64,000 bases of DNA from VFMC01 sp031404435. GTDB taxonomy: Bacteria > Actinomycetota > Acidimicrobiia > Acidimicrobiales > Ilumatobacteraceae. Of the stretch, positions 7,666 to 15,704 are shown piece after piece. Under the pieces are notes generated by a model. That model saw only the letters and a program-made list of their open reading frames with translations, ran no database searches and was not told the DNA's origin. Both the position numbers and the translations under genes were made by a program. The number at the start of each line of letters is the position of its first letter. The stretch's first letter is position 1. The DNA lies in the NCBI GenBank assembly GCA_031404435.1, contig JANNHO010000339.1, forward strand, positions 1-64,000. The letters run 5' to 3'.

Positions 7666-8874
7666 TCAGATGGGCAGGGGGAGCAGTGCGCTGTCGGGGA
7701 TGACTCCGACGTGGAGCTCGGGGACGGGGTAGGCGAACTCGGGATACTTGCGTTTCGCCTCGCGGCGGTAGCGGGTGGTGGAGTGCTCGGGGTCGCGGTC
7801 GAATTCGGGGATGACGTGCTTGCCGAACAGTTCGAGGCATTCGAGCACCTCTTCGTGTTCGAAGCCCTCGTTGGGCAGGCCGAACACGAGTTGGTCGCAG
7901 CCGACGGTGGAGTACCGCTGGACCTGTTCGGCGACCTCGTCGGGCGTGCCGCACAACAGGTAGCCGGCTTCGATCAGCCCGTCGAGCATCGACTCATCGG
8001 GGATGGAGAACGGCGGCTCGGGCCAGGTTGGGTAGCCGGCCTTCTTCGGCATCGTGTCGTGGTACATGCACACCATCGAGTACAGGTAGCCGCGGCCACG
8101 GCTCATCGCGATCTGGCGGGCCCTGGCCCGGTCCTCGAGGCAGATGACTGCGTTGGTCATCATCAGGTTGTCGTTGACGAATTGGCCGATCACCTCGGCT
8201 GGGTTGGCGATTGCTTCCTTGTATGCGGCGATCCGCTCGGTGAGGCCGAAGATCGGCTCGAAGTTGAATGCGATCGCCCCGAGCCCCATCGAACCGGCCT
8301 TGGCGAAGGTTTCCGGGTTGCCGCACGCGACCCACATCGCCGGATGCCCGACGCCCCACGGCTTCGGCAGGATGTTGTGCGGCTTCGGCACGCTGAAGTG
8401 CTTGCCCTCGAAGGCGTAGTCGCGTTGTTCCCACATGCGTGGGATCTGGTGGATCACCTCGTCCCACATGCTCTTGGTCTCGGCCGGGGTGATCCCGTTG
8501 AACGCGGCGACCTCGTGGCTACCCGCGCCGCGGCCGGTGCCGAACTCGTAGCGTCCCTCGGTGATGTGGTCGAGCATCGCCGCCCGCTCGGCCAGGCGGA
8601 CCGGGTGCTCCTTGGTGGTCGGAAAGCTGACGATGCCCGATGAGAGGTGGATCTGGTCGGTTCGTGCGGCGACGTAGCCCATCATCACCTCGGGCGCCGA
8701 CATGTGGCTGTACTCGGTGAGCGAGTGGTGCTCACCGAACCAGGCGTATTTCCAGTTGAACTTGTCGGCGTGAATCGCGTACCCCGCCTCACGCATCAGC
8801 GCGGTGTGCTCGCAGTTGGTGTCGTGGGCGGCGGGCCCGGGGATGTAGCCATTGAGAAAGATCCCGAATTCCAT
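7666..8874 (-). CDS. LLM-class flavin-dependent oxidoreductase
   Basis: A 402-residue luciferase-like monooxygenase. MEFGIFLNGYIPG is the opening barrel strand. KYAWFGEHHSL gives the typical W-x-x-E-H-H. GRYEFGTGRGAGSHEVAAFNG is the phosphate/flavin loop. It ends with LLCGTPDEVAEQVQRYSTVGCDQLVFGLP. Members use FMN or F420, and the class cannot be settled by eye. It is the first gene of a leftward run and diverges from the CYP142-like P450 across a 75-bp region containing a CTAATG inverted repeat, so it probably acts in the same pathway. Confidence 0.8.
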   Translation of the reverse strand: MEFGIFLNGYIPGPAAHDTNCEHTALMREAGYAIHADKFNWKYAWFGEHHSLTEYSHMSAPEVMMGYVAARTDQIHLSSGIVSFPTTKEHPVRLAERAAMLDHITEGRYEFGTGRGAGSHEVAAFNGITPAETKSMWDEVIHQIPRMWEQRDYAFEGKHFSVPKPHNILPKPWGVGHPAMWVACGNPETFAKAGSMGLGAIAFNFEPIFGLTERIAAYKEAIANPAEVIGQFVNDNLMMTNAVICLEDRARARQIAMSRGRGYLYSMVCMYHDTMPKKAGYPTWPEPPFSIPDESMLDGLIEAGYLLCGTPDEVAEQVQRYSTVGCDQLVFGLPNEGFEHEEVLECLELFGKHVIPEFDRDPEHSTTRYRREAKRKYPEFAYPVPELHVGVIPDSALLPLPI

Positions 8875-8878
8875 CGTG

Positions 8879-8895
8879 CTAATGTAACCCATTAG
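8879..8895. promoter_or_regulatory. Inverted repeat CTAATG-N5-CATTAG between LLM and P450 genes
   Basis: A perfect 6-bp inverted repeat in the only AT-rich spot of the divergent promoter region. It differs from the five TCTGACG palindromes, so it points to a different regulator controlling this pair. Confidence 0.5.
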
Positions 8896-8949
8896 AACGA
8901 TTCCTGTCAACGCCCGCGACGTCATCGCGGCCAGCCGGAGGTACGTGCT

Positions 8950-10221
8950 ATGACGTCGACGTTTGCGCAGCAGTTGATCCTCGATCGCGACATGTATGCG
9001 GCCGACCCGCACCAGTTCTTCACCTGGTTGCGCGCCAACCAGCCGGTGTACTGCGACCCTGCCGGGATGTGGACGCTCACCAAACATCACGACATCCGCA
9101 CCGCCGAGCGCCAGCCACTGCTGTTTTCGAATGCGCTGGGTTCGCGCCCGAACGGGATGCCGCAGCCGTCGCTGATCGACAGCGACGACCCGTGGCACGC
9201 CGCGCAACGCCGCCTCGTTGCCCAGGGCTTCACGTACCGCCAGATGCAGCTCTACGAGGCGCATGTGGTCGAAGTGGCCCGGCGGCTCGTCGACGATGTG
9301 ATCGCCGTCGGCTCCAGCTCAGGCTCCAGCTCCGGTTCGTGCGATGTGGTCGAGGCATTCGCCAAACCGCTGCCGATGATGCTGATCGGCGAGATGCTCG
9401 GTGCATCGCCCGATCACTATGAGCGGTTGCAGCACTGGAGCGACCAGATGATCGCCGGTTCGGACGGACCGGAGCGGGTCACCGACGACGTCATCGGCGC
9501 GGCGTTCGCGTACTACGCATACATCACCGAGGTCATCGCCGACCGGCGTGCTCACCCGCGTGACGACCTCGTCAGTACGCTCGTGCACGCGTCGCTCGGC
9601 AGCGGCACGCCCGGTGCCAGTTGGGGTGCCAGTGGTGCATCGGGTGCCGACACGCTGCTCGACGACGACCACATCGTCGGGAACGCGCTGCTGCTGCTGG
9701 TCGGCGGGAACGAAACCACCCGGAGCGTCATCGCCGGTGGGTTGCATGCGCTGCTCACCCATCCCGAGCAGATGGCGGTGGCGCTCGATTCTGTCCGCTC
9801 GGGCGGGATCAGTCCGGCTGCGGTTGAGGAATGCCTGCGCTGGGTGACGCCGATCAACAACATGAACCGGGTGACGACGGCCGATGTGGAGATGCGCGGT
9901 GTGACCATTCCCGCCGGCTCACAGGTGCTGATGTCGTACATCTCGGCCAACCGTGACGAGGATGTTTTCGACAACCCGTTCCGCTTCGACGTGAGTCGCG
10001 ACCCGAATCCGCACCTGGCGTTCGGCTTCGGTCCGCATCTGTGCCTCGGCGCGCAGCTCGCCCGCTTGGAGCTACGCGTGATCCTCACCGAAGTGCTCGG
10101 CCGCCTGCCCGACCTGCGCCTGACGAGCCCCGACGATCCGCCGACGTTCACGCATTCGTCGTTCGTCCGCGGTATCCAGTCCCTCCCGGTCACGTTCGGC
10201 GGCAGGTCGAAGATTCAGTAG
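8950..10221 (+). CDS. Cytochrome P450, CYP142-like (candidate steroid C26 monooxygenase)
   Basis: A 423-residue soluble bacterial P450. The I-helix is LLLVGGNETTRS, the K-helix ExxR is EECLR, and the haem loop is FGFGPHLCLGAQLARLE with the thiolate Cys. Segments such as FYADPH-like N-terminus, SNALGSRP and INNMNRVTTADVEM parallel mycobacterial CYP142. CYP142 oxidises the terminal side-chain carbon of cholesterol. Two low-complexity inserts (SSSGSSSGS near residue 120, GASWGASGASGAD near residue 220) are unusual. A GGAGG sequence precedes the ATG. Electron partners are not in the window. Family confidence is high. The exact CYP assignment needs alignment. Confidence 0.85.
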   Translation: MTSTFAQQLILDRDMYAADPHQFFTWLRANQPVYCDPAGMWTLTKHHDIRTAERQPLLFSNALGSRPNGMPQPSLIDSDDPWHAAQRRLVAQGFTYRQMQLYEAHVVEVARRLVDDVIAVGSSSGSSSGSCDVVEAFAKPLPMMLIGEMLGASPDHYERLQHWSDQMIAGSDGPERVTDDVIGAAFAYYAYITEVIADRRAHPRDDLVSTLVHASLGSGTPGASWGASGASGADTLLDDDHIVGNALLLLVGGNETTRSVIAGGLHALLTHPEQMAVALDSVRSGGISPAAVEECLRWVTPINNMNRVTTADVEMRGVTIPAGSQVLMSYISANRDEDVFDNPFRFDVSRDPNPHLAFGFGPHLCLGAQLARLELRVILTEVLGRLPDLRLTSPDDPPTFTHSSFVRGIQSLPVTFGGRSKIQ

Positions 10222-10237
10222 CGGGGTAGAGCGGGGC

Positions 10238-11609
10238 TCAGTTGGGTGGGTCTGGTGGGTCGTCGGTGTCGTGGCACTCCTTGCGCATTCGCCAGCGAAG
10301 TTTGGCGCGGAGTTGGTCGAGGTGATCGACGGTTCGTTCGGGCAGTGGGGTGCCGCCGTGGTCGTGGAGTCGGTGGTCGCGGTTGTGGGGGCGGCATTCG
10401 ATTTTGGCGTTCCATTGGCTGGTGGGACCGCCACGGGAGTAGGGGGATGATGTGGTCGACGTCGCAGTCGTCGGCGGGGGTATCGCATTGTGAGGGGTGT
10501 TGGCAGCGACGGTCGCGTACTTGAATGGCGCGGCGGATGGCACCGGTGAAGGTTCGGCGTGAGGAGACGGAGATGATCGTGGATGGTCCGTCGAAGAGGA
10601 CGCACTCGATGTCGGATTCGGTGAGGTGGGCAAGGAGCTGGTTGGGCGTGATGACGATGCCGTTGCTGAGTTCGCAGAGCCGGTCGAGTGTCTTCTCGCC
10701 GACGACGACGGTGAACAGCGGGCGTGGGCGGCGTCCATCAGCCGGCGCGGTAGCGGAACGTGTGGCCATTTCGATCAGGGCTGCGGCGCGGCGTTGGGCG
10801 GGTGTGCGGTTGGTTCCGGCGGTTTGATCGGCGAGGCGGATCTGTTCGGCAAGACGGTTCAGTTCGTGCTCAATGATGGTGCCGCCAATCGCGTCGAACA
10901 CCCCATCGAGGACGAGGATGTCGTCGATGGTGCGTGAGGCATACAACCGCGAATCGACAGGCGCGCTGGCGTCGGCTGTACCGAAGTCGGTAGTCGAGTC
11001 ATCGGTTGCCGGGCCGGCAGCATTGTTCGGCTCGGCGATCGGGTCGTCGGCTTTGGGGTCGTTCCCGGGCGTTGATTCGGCGCGATGTTGGTCGCTGAGT
11101 TCTTCGTCGGTTTGGTTGGCCCAGTAGCGGACGGCCCGTGCTCCGTCAGCGAACGACAGCCTGACGCATCGGTTGACGAGAATTGCTTCGTCGCGTTCGA
11201 ACAGCGCCCGCCGTTTGGGGGTGTTGACGTGGGCGAGGAGATCAAGGTGGTCGGTGCTGAGCCGGCCTTCGACGACGGCGGTGCGGGTGAGTGGGAGGTG
11301 GCCGATGCGTCGTGCTCGGCGGAGCTCCCCGCTCGTCGAGCGAACGGCGGCGCGAGTTTCGCGGGCGAGTCGGTTGGCTGCGCTGCGGGATCCATCTGTT
11401 TGCCATATCCGGCGGGTGTCCCACTCGGCGAGTAGACCGGCGGCAGCGACCGATAGCCGCGATCGCTCGGCCCGCACACGCGCGACCAGATCGTGCAGGT
11501 TTGCGTCGTCGAGGGATCCCGGATCGAGGTCCAACAACTGGGATGTGGCATCGTGCAGCGGTGCATGTGGCTCCGCCGACCACTGGGATGCGACCACAGC
11601 GCTGAACAT
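10238..11609 (-). pseudogene. DUF222/13E12-type HNH endonuclease, single-base frameshift
   Basis: The N-terminal 300 residues show the DUF222 (13E12 repeat) pattern: DLVARVRAERSRLSVAAAGLLAEWD, then LARETRAAVRSTSGELRRARRI. The C-terminal HNH core starts CDVDHIIP, but the frame then goes wrong. Dropping one base in the G5 run at 10442-10446 restores YSRGGPTSQWNAKIECRPHN...H, completing the D-H...N...H motif and ending at 10238. Uncorrected, the frame runs to 10215 with a nonsense tail. This is either an assembly error in a homopolymer or a real decay. These genes are repeated in actinobacterial genomes and often act as mobile or selfish sequences. The start is ATG 11607-11609. Confidence 0.75.
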
Positions 11610-11675
11610 GATTCGATCATCGCATGGGGGTGTCACAGAGTTATCGGGATCCGGCCCAGCCGCCAGGGCAGCAGA

Positions 11676-12146
11676 TCAGTGCAGCCAGCGCGAGATCGAT
11701 TCGACCACGCACACGGGCTTGCTGACGCCGTCAGCTTCGATGGTGATCGTCATCGTGGTTTGCAGCCCGCCTGGAACGTCCGCGACATCGGTGAGCTGTG
11801 CGCCGGCACGGACCCGCGAGCCGACCGGCACGGGCGCGGGAAAACGCACACGGTTGGTGCCGTAGTTGACTCCGGCGGCGAAGCCGGTGACCTCGACGAT
11901 CTGCGGGAGGAACAGGTTGGACAACGACAGCGTGAGGTAGCCGTGGGCGATCGGTGCGCCGAACGGGCCGGCGGTGGCGCGCACTGGATCGATGTGGATC
12001 CACTGGTGGTCGCCGGTCGACTCGGCGAAGGCGTCGATGCGCTGCTGGTCGATCAGCAACCAGTCGCTGTAGCCGAGGTGCCGGCCGAGCGCAGCGCGTA
12101 CCTCGTCGGGACCGTCAAGCACGGTGGCGGCCACGCTCACGCTCAC
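11676..12146 (-). CDS. MaoC-like (R)-enoyl-CoA hydratase
   Basis: A 156-residue single hot-dog domain. DQQRIDAFAESTGDHQWIHIDPVRA holds the catalytic Asp and His (D..x4..H), followed by APIAHGYLTLSLSNLFLPQI, the overhanging segment. Such proteins hydrate 2-enoyl-CoAs and resemble mycobacterial Rv0130-type hydratases. The GTG start overlaps the ipdC stop (GTGA), with two more in-frame GTGs just inside. It is the last gene of the echA20-ipdA-ipdB-ipdC operon, so it probably hydrates an intermediate after ring opening, or in the side-chain cycle. Confidence 0.8.
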   Translation of the reverse strand: MSVSVAATVLDGPDEVRAALGRHLGYSDWLLIDQQRIDAFAESTGDHQWIHIDPVRATAGPFGAPIAHGYLTLSLSNLFLPQIVEVTGFAAGVNYGTNRVRFPAPVPVGSRVRAGAQLTDVADVPGGLQTTMTITIEADGVSKPVCVVESISRWLH

Positions 12147-13207
12147 GCTCCCAGCCGGGCGAGCACCACTTCGGCTTCGGCGATGATCCGATCGATGAGT
12201 TCGTGGCATGACGGCAGGTCGTCGATCACTCCGACAACCTGGCCGCTGGCCATCACGCCGCTGGCGGTGTTGCCGTCGACAAGGGCAGCCTTCAGCAGCA
12301 TCGGGGTGTTCGCCGCCATCAACATCTGCGCGTAGCTGAGGTTGCCGGCAGCGCGCATTGCCGTTCCCTCGCGCCACATCTGACGCAGCGTCAGGCCGGT
12401 CATCGTCTTGAACCGGTTGGCGTTTAGCGCGGCCCGCCCCAGTGACAGAACCTTGCCGCGGCCCGATTCGAGTTGGTCGATGAGCTCGGTGTTGAGCACC
12501 CGGTGCGGCACCCCGTCGACCTGCTTGGTGACGGTGGTGTCGGCAACACCTTTAGCGAGGTAGTAGTCCTTCACCGACTGCGGCACCGCCGAATCGCTGG
12601 TGAGCAGGAACCGTGTTCCCATGGCGATGCCATCGGCGCCGTAGGCCAGCGCAGCGACAAGGCCGCGGCCGTCGAAGAACCCGCCGGCGGCGATGACCGG
12701 CACCCGGCCCTGCACGGCGTCGACCACCTGCGGCAACAGGATGCTGGTCGGCACCGACCCGGTGTGGCCGCCGCCCTCGCCACCTTGCACGAGCACCGCG
12801 TCGACACCCCACTGCAGCACCTTCTCGGCGTGGCGCTTCGCCCCGATCGAGGGGACGACGAGCACACCGCCATCGTGCAGGCGCGAGATGAGCGCCTCCT
12901 TCGGCGCCTGCGCGAACGACGCCACGCGCACGCCCTGGTCGATGAGTAGCGCGACCCGGTCGTCGATGTCGTGTGCGTCGGCACGTAGGTTGACCCCGAA
13001 CGGTCGATCGGTTCGAGAGCGCACCTCGGCCACCGCTGCTCGCAGCTGGGCGAAGTCCATCGTCGCGCTGGCGAGGATGCCGAGCGCACCGGCGTTGGCC
13101 GTTGCCGCAACCAACCGTGGACCGGCGACCCAGCCCATCCCGGTTTGCACGATCGGCACCGTCACGCCGAACAAGTCGCACACACCCGTGCGCAGCGTGG
13201 CGTGCAT
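12143..13207 (-). CDS. ipdC: IpdC-like flavin-dependent reductase (nitronate monooxygenase superfamily)
   Basis: A 354-residue TIM barrel. PIVQTGMGWVAGPRLVAATANAGALGILASATM is the first substrate/FMN segment, VQGGEGGGHTG the phosphate-binding loop, and AAGGFFDGRGLVAALAYGADGIAMGTRF the C-terminal FMN site. In Mycobacterium tuberculosis, IpdC (Rv3553) acts in the last-ring part of cholesterol degradation together with EchA20 and IpdAB. The same order here (echA20-ipdA-ipdB-ipdC) supports orthology over a generic nitronate monooxygenase. It lies 2 bp downstream of ipdB. Confidence 0.85.
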   Translation of the reverse strand: MHATLRTGVCDLFGVTVPIVQTGMGWVAGPRLVAATANAGALGILASATMDFAQLRAAVAEVRSRTDRPFGVNLRADAHDIDDRVALLIDQGVRVASFAQAPKEALISRLHDGGVLVVPSIGAKRHAEKVLQWGVDAVLVQGGEGGGHTGSVPTSILLPQVVDAVQGRVPVIAAGGFFDGRGLVAALAYGADGIAMGTRFLLTSDSAVPQSVKDYYLAKGVADTTVTKQVDGVPHRVLNTELIDQLESGRGKVLSLGRAALNANRFKTMTGLTLRQMWREGTAMRAAGNLSYAQMLMAANTPMLLKAALVDGNTASGVMASGQVVGVIDDLPSCHELIDRIIAEAEVVLARLGA

Positions 13208-13209
13208 CG

Positions 13210-13962
13210 CTACTGCGGGTCCGGGACTTCGCGCAGGCGCAGCCCCCGCGGGTCGAGCCGGTTGATCGTCGCCAGCTCAGTCTCGGAGGGGGAGCGGCTG
13301 GTAGGGACGTCGGCAGGGACTACGAGATCGAACCCGGTGGCAGCCATTACGTCGGCGACCGCCACTCCGGGGTGCACGCTGCGCAGTCGCATCCGCCGCT
13401 CCTTGCACTCGAAGTCGAGTACCGCAAGGTTGGTCACCACCCGACGCAGATCGTGATGCGCCTGCACCCACTCACCGAGCGCCTCGGCGCGGTCGTAGCC
13501 GATGCCGCTGACCATGTCGACCATCGCGGTGAACACCGCCGGGGTGTGCTTGGGGATCCAGAAGCTCGTCGCGTGATTGATGGTGTTACCGGGGCCGCCG
13601 CGCACGCCGAGCAGCTGTGCCTTCGGCTTCGCCCACGGCCCGATGTTGGCAATGTTGGTATTGCCCCGCGGGTCGATCTGCGATGCACCCATCATCACGT
13701 GCCGGCGTCCACCCCAGAGCGTGTCGAACACCGTGCGGAACGGGATCCAGCCCTCAACCAGTTTGTCGGGGCCGCCGATTGGAAGTTCGTTGCCGACGAA
13801 GAAGGCCTCGCCGTCGCTGACCATCAGGTCGGGTTCGAACGTGCTGCGCGCCAGCCGTGCCCCGAGCATCGGGATCGTGCCCATCCCCGAGGCGAAGATC
13901 TCGCCGTCACCACGAAACGCCTCGGCTGCGGCAACCACGACGATGTCGGCTAGCAGTGTCAT
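13210..13962 (-). CDS. ipdB: IpdB, ring C hydrolase beta subunit (CoA-transferase-like)
   Basis: A 250-residue class I CoA-transferase-like fold. Features include GDGEIFASGMGTIPMLGARLA, MVSDGEAFFVGNELP and MMGASQIDPRGNTNIANIG. In steroid degraders IpdB pairs with IpdA to hydrolyse ring C of COCHEA-CoA rather than transfer CoA. I see SDGEAFF where true transferases have the catalytic Glu motif, consistent with the Ipd branch. ATG 13960-13962 overlaps the ipdA stop (ATGA). A start five codons upstream is also in frame but lies inside ipdA. Tight coupling fits a heterodimer made in equal amounts. Confidence 0.87.
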   Translation of the reverse strand: MTLLADIVVVAAAEAFRGDGEIFASGMGTIPMLGARLARSTFEPDLMVSDGEAFFVGNELPIGGPDKLVEGWIPFRTVFDTLWGGRRHVMMGASQIDPRGNTNIANIGPWAKPKAQLLGVRGGPGNTINHATSFWIPKHTPAVFTAMVDMVSGIGYDRAEALGEWVQAHHDLRRVVTNLAVLDFECKERRMRLRSVHPGVAVADVMAATGFDLVVPADVPTSRSPSETELATINRLDPRGLRLREVPDPQ

Positions 13963-14831
13963 TGCGCTGCGCTCCACTCGGCAACTGCGGCCTGGTAGCG
14001 GCCCTCGTCGCCGCCGAGGAACTGTTTGGTGAACGCTTCCCAGCGGCCGGCATCGGTGGCCGCGGTCGCGTAGTGCTTCTGGAACGACTCGTCGCGTTCG
14101 TAGTCAGGCTGGCAGTTGGTGAAGTGGGCACCGTTTGGCGCTTCGATCACGCCGTCGACCATCGAACGGTTGATCCGCAAGGTGTGGAACGTCCCTTCAT
14201 CGAGCAGCGACTCAGTCGCGATCACGCGTTCACACGACACGAAGCGTCGGCCCGGTTCGCACGCGCCGAGGAACAGATCGTCGAAGTACAGATCGGGGCC
14301 GAGGAACTGGGCGTTGCCCGATTGATCGGACCGGTTGAGGTGCACGAACGCGGCGTCGAGGCGGATCGCCGGAACCGCCAGCAGCTCCTCGCCGTCGGCG
14401 TACGGCGAGCGGACCGTCCGCAGCGACGGGTTGACGTCGACCACCCCGGATCCGAGGCCCGACCGTGTCGGCAGGAACGGAAGGCGCAACGACCCGGCGT
14501 ACAGCGCCCACTGCAACATGCCCTCGTCGTACTCGACGCACTCGGCGATGGTGCCGTTCTGGCGGGCGGCGCGGAAGTGCGGTTCGAGCGGGATCGAATC
14601 GAGCGAGACGAAGCCGTAGACCAGCTTGCGGATTTTGCCCGCCGCAGCGAGTAGCCCGACATCGGGGCCACCGTAGGAGACGACGGTGAGGTCGGTGAGC
14701 GGGCTGCGCAGCAACGCGCGCACGAGCGACATCGGCTTGCGCCGGCTGCCCCACCCACCGATGCCGATGGTCATCCCGCTGTCGAGCGTGGCGATCGCGT
14801 CGTCGTGGCAGATCCGCTTGTCGCGACTCAC
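13959..14831 (-). CDS. ipdA: IpdA, ring C hydrolase alpha subunit (CoA-transferase-like)
   Basis: A 290-residue protein. MTIGIGGWGSRRKPMSLVRALL is nearly identical in pattern to mycobacterial IpdA. SYGGPDVGLLAAAGKIRK and YGFVSLDSIPLEPHF follow, then IRLDAAFVHLNRSDQSGNAQ, YFDDLFLGAC and VIEAPNGAHFT. With IpdB it hydrolyses the C ring after EchA20 has opened ring D in cholesterol and related steroids. The GTG start overlaps the echA20 stop (GTGA). The gene is complete and close in length to mycobacterial homologues. Confidence 0.9.
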   Translation of the reverse strand: MSRDKRICHDDAIATLDSGMTIGIGGWGSRRKPMSLVRALLRSPLTDLTVVSYGGPDVGLLAAAGKIRKLVYGFVSLDSIPLEPHFRAARQNGTIAECVEYDEGMLQWALYAGSLRLPFLPTRSGLGSGVVDVNPSLRTVRSPYADGEELLAVPAIRLDAAFVHLNRSDQSGNAQFLGPDLYFDDLFLGACEPGRRFVSCERVIATESLLDEGTFHTLRINRSMVDGVIEAPNGAHFTNCQPDYERDESFQKHYATAATDAGRWEAFTKQFLGGDEGRYQAAVAEWSAAQ

Positions 14832-15598
14832 CGGTCGCTTCCAGTTTCGGTGGCCTTGGTTGTGCCGGCGAAATCATCGCGCAGTTCGTCGGCGACACCG
14901 CTGAGGTTGAGCTCGAACGTGAAGCCCTGTTCGAAGCGGTAGCTCCTCTTCACATCCCACAAGTCGATGCCGTTGAGGCTCTCCTTCGCGGCCCGGATCA
15001 CCGTCGGCGACTTCGCCGCGATCTGCGCGGCTACAGCGATCGCTGCGTGGCGCAGCTCGGCCCGTCGCACCACCGCGTGAACGCTGCCGAAGTGGTGCAG
15101 CTCGGCCGCGGTGGCTGTCGCCGAGGTGTACACCATCGCCCGCATCTTGTGCTGGGGGACCAGACGCGACAGGTGCGTCGCCGCGCCGAGCGCGCCACGG
15201 TCCACCTCTGGCAGCCCGAAGTAGGCGTCGTCACTGGCGACGATGATGTCGGCGTTACCGGCCAGGCCGATCCCGCCGCCGAGGCAGAACCCGTGCACCG
15301 CGGCGATCACCGGCACCGCACAGTCGTACACCGCGGCGAACGCTGCGTAGCAGCCCTTGTTGGCGCCAATGAGCGCGCTGAAGCCGGTGGTGTTCTGCAT
15401 CTCCTTGATGTCGACGCCAGCGTTGTAGCCCTTGCCCTCGGCGCGCAACACGACCACGCGCACGGTTTCGTTGCGGCCGGCCGCGCTGACCTGGTCGGCC
15501 ACCTCGAACCACTGCGCGACCGTGAGGGCGTTGACTGGCGGGCAGTCCATCACGATCTCGGCGATGCCGCGGTCGTCGATGCTCGTCACGATCCCCAT
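14828..15598 (-). CDS. echA20: EchA20, ring D hydrolase of the crotonase family
   Basis: A 256-residue crotonase. VLRAEGKGYNAGVDIKEM is the first oxyanion loop and HGFCLGGGIGLAGNADIIVASDDAYFGLPEVDRGALGAAT the second. The C-terminal stretch KRSYRFEQGFTFELNLSGVADE is typical of EchA20 (Rv3550), which hydrolytically opens ring D of the HIEC-CoA intermediate. It leads the operon echA20-ipdA-ipdB-ipdC-maoC. A TACCAT hexamer lies 6 nt before the ATG, and palindromic operator copy 2 lies 7 nt further upstream. Confidence 0.9.
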   Translation of the reverse strand: MGIVTSIDDRGIAEIVMDCPPVNALTVAQWFEVADQVSAAGRNETVRVVVLRAEGKGYNAGVDIKEMQNTTGFSALIGANKGCYAAFAAVYDCAVPVIAAVHGFCLGGGIGLAGNADIIVASDDAYFGLPEVDRGALGAATHLSRLVPQHKMRAMVYTSATATAAELHHFGSVHAVVRRAELRHAAIAVAAQIAAKSPTVIRAAKESLNGIDLWDVKRSYRFEQGFTFELNLSGVADELRDDFAGTTKATETGSDR

Positions 15599-15604
15599 GC
15601 GGCG

Positions 15605-15610
15605 ATGGTA
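15605..15610 (-). promoter_or_regulatory. -10 hexamer TACCAT of the echA20 operon
   Basis: On the minus strand TACCAT is followed by CGCCGC and then the ATG, a leaderless layout. Operator copy 2 begins 7 nt upstream of it, covering the -35 position. Confidence 0.5.
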
Positions 15611-15617
15611 CCCGCGA

Positions 15618-15634
15618 TCTGACGCCCCGTCAGA
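15618..15634. promoter_or_regulatory. Palindromic operator, copy 2 (TCTGACG-CCC-CGTCAGA)
   Basis: A perfect 7-bp inverted repeat in the divergent region between echA20 and the acyl-CoA synthetase gene. It is placed to control the leftward operon and possibly both directions. Confidence 0.75.
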
Positions 15635-15704
15635 AACGGAACGGGTCTACGGCGAGGTCGGCTACGGTACCGCAGCACATTTCGATGAACCCGGGGGATA
15701 CACG

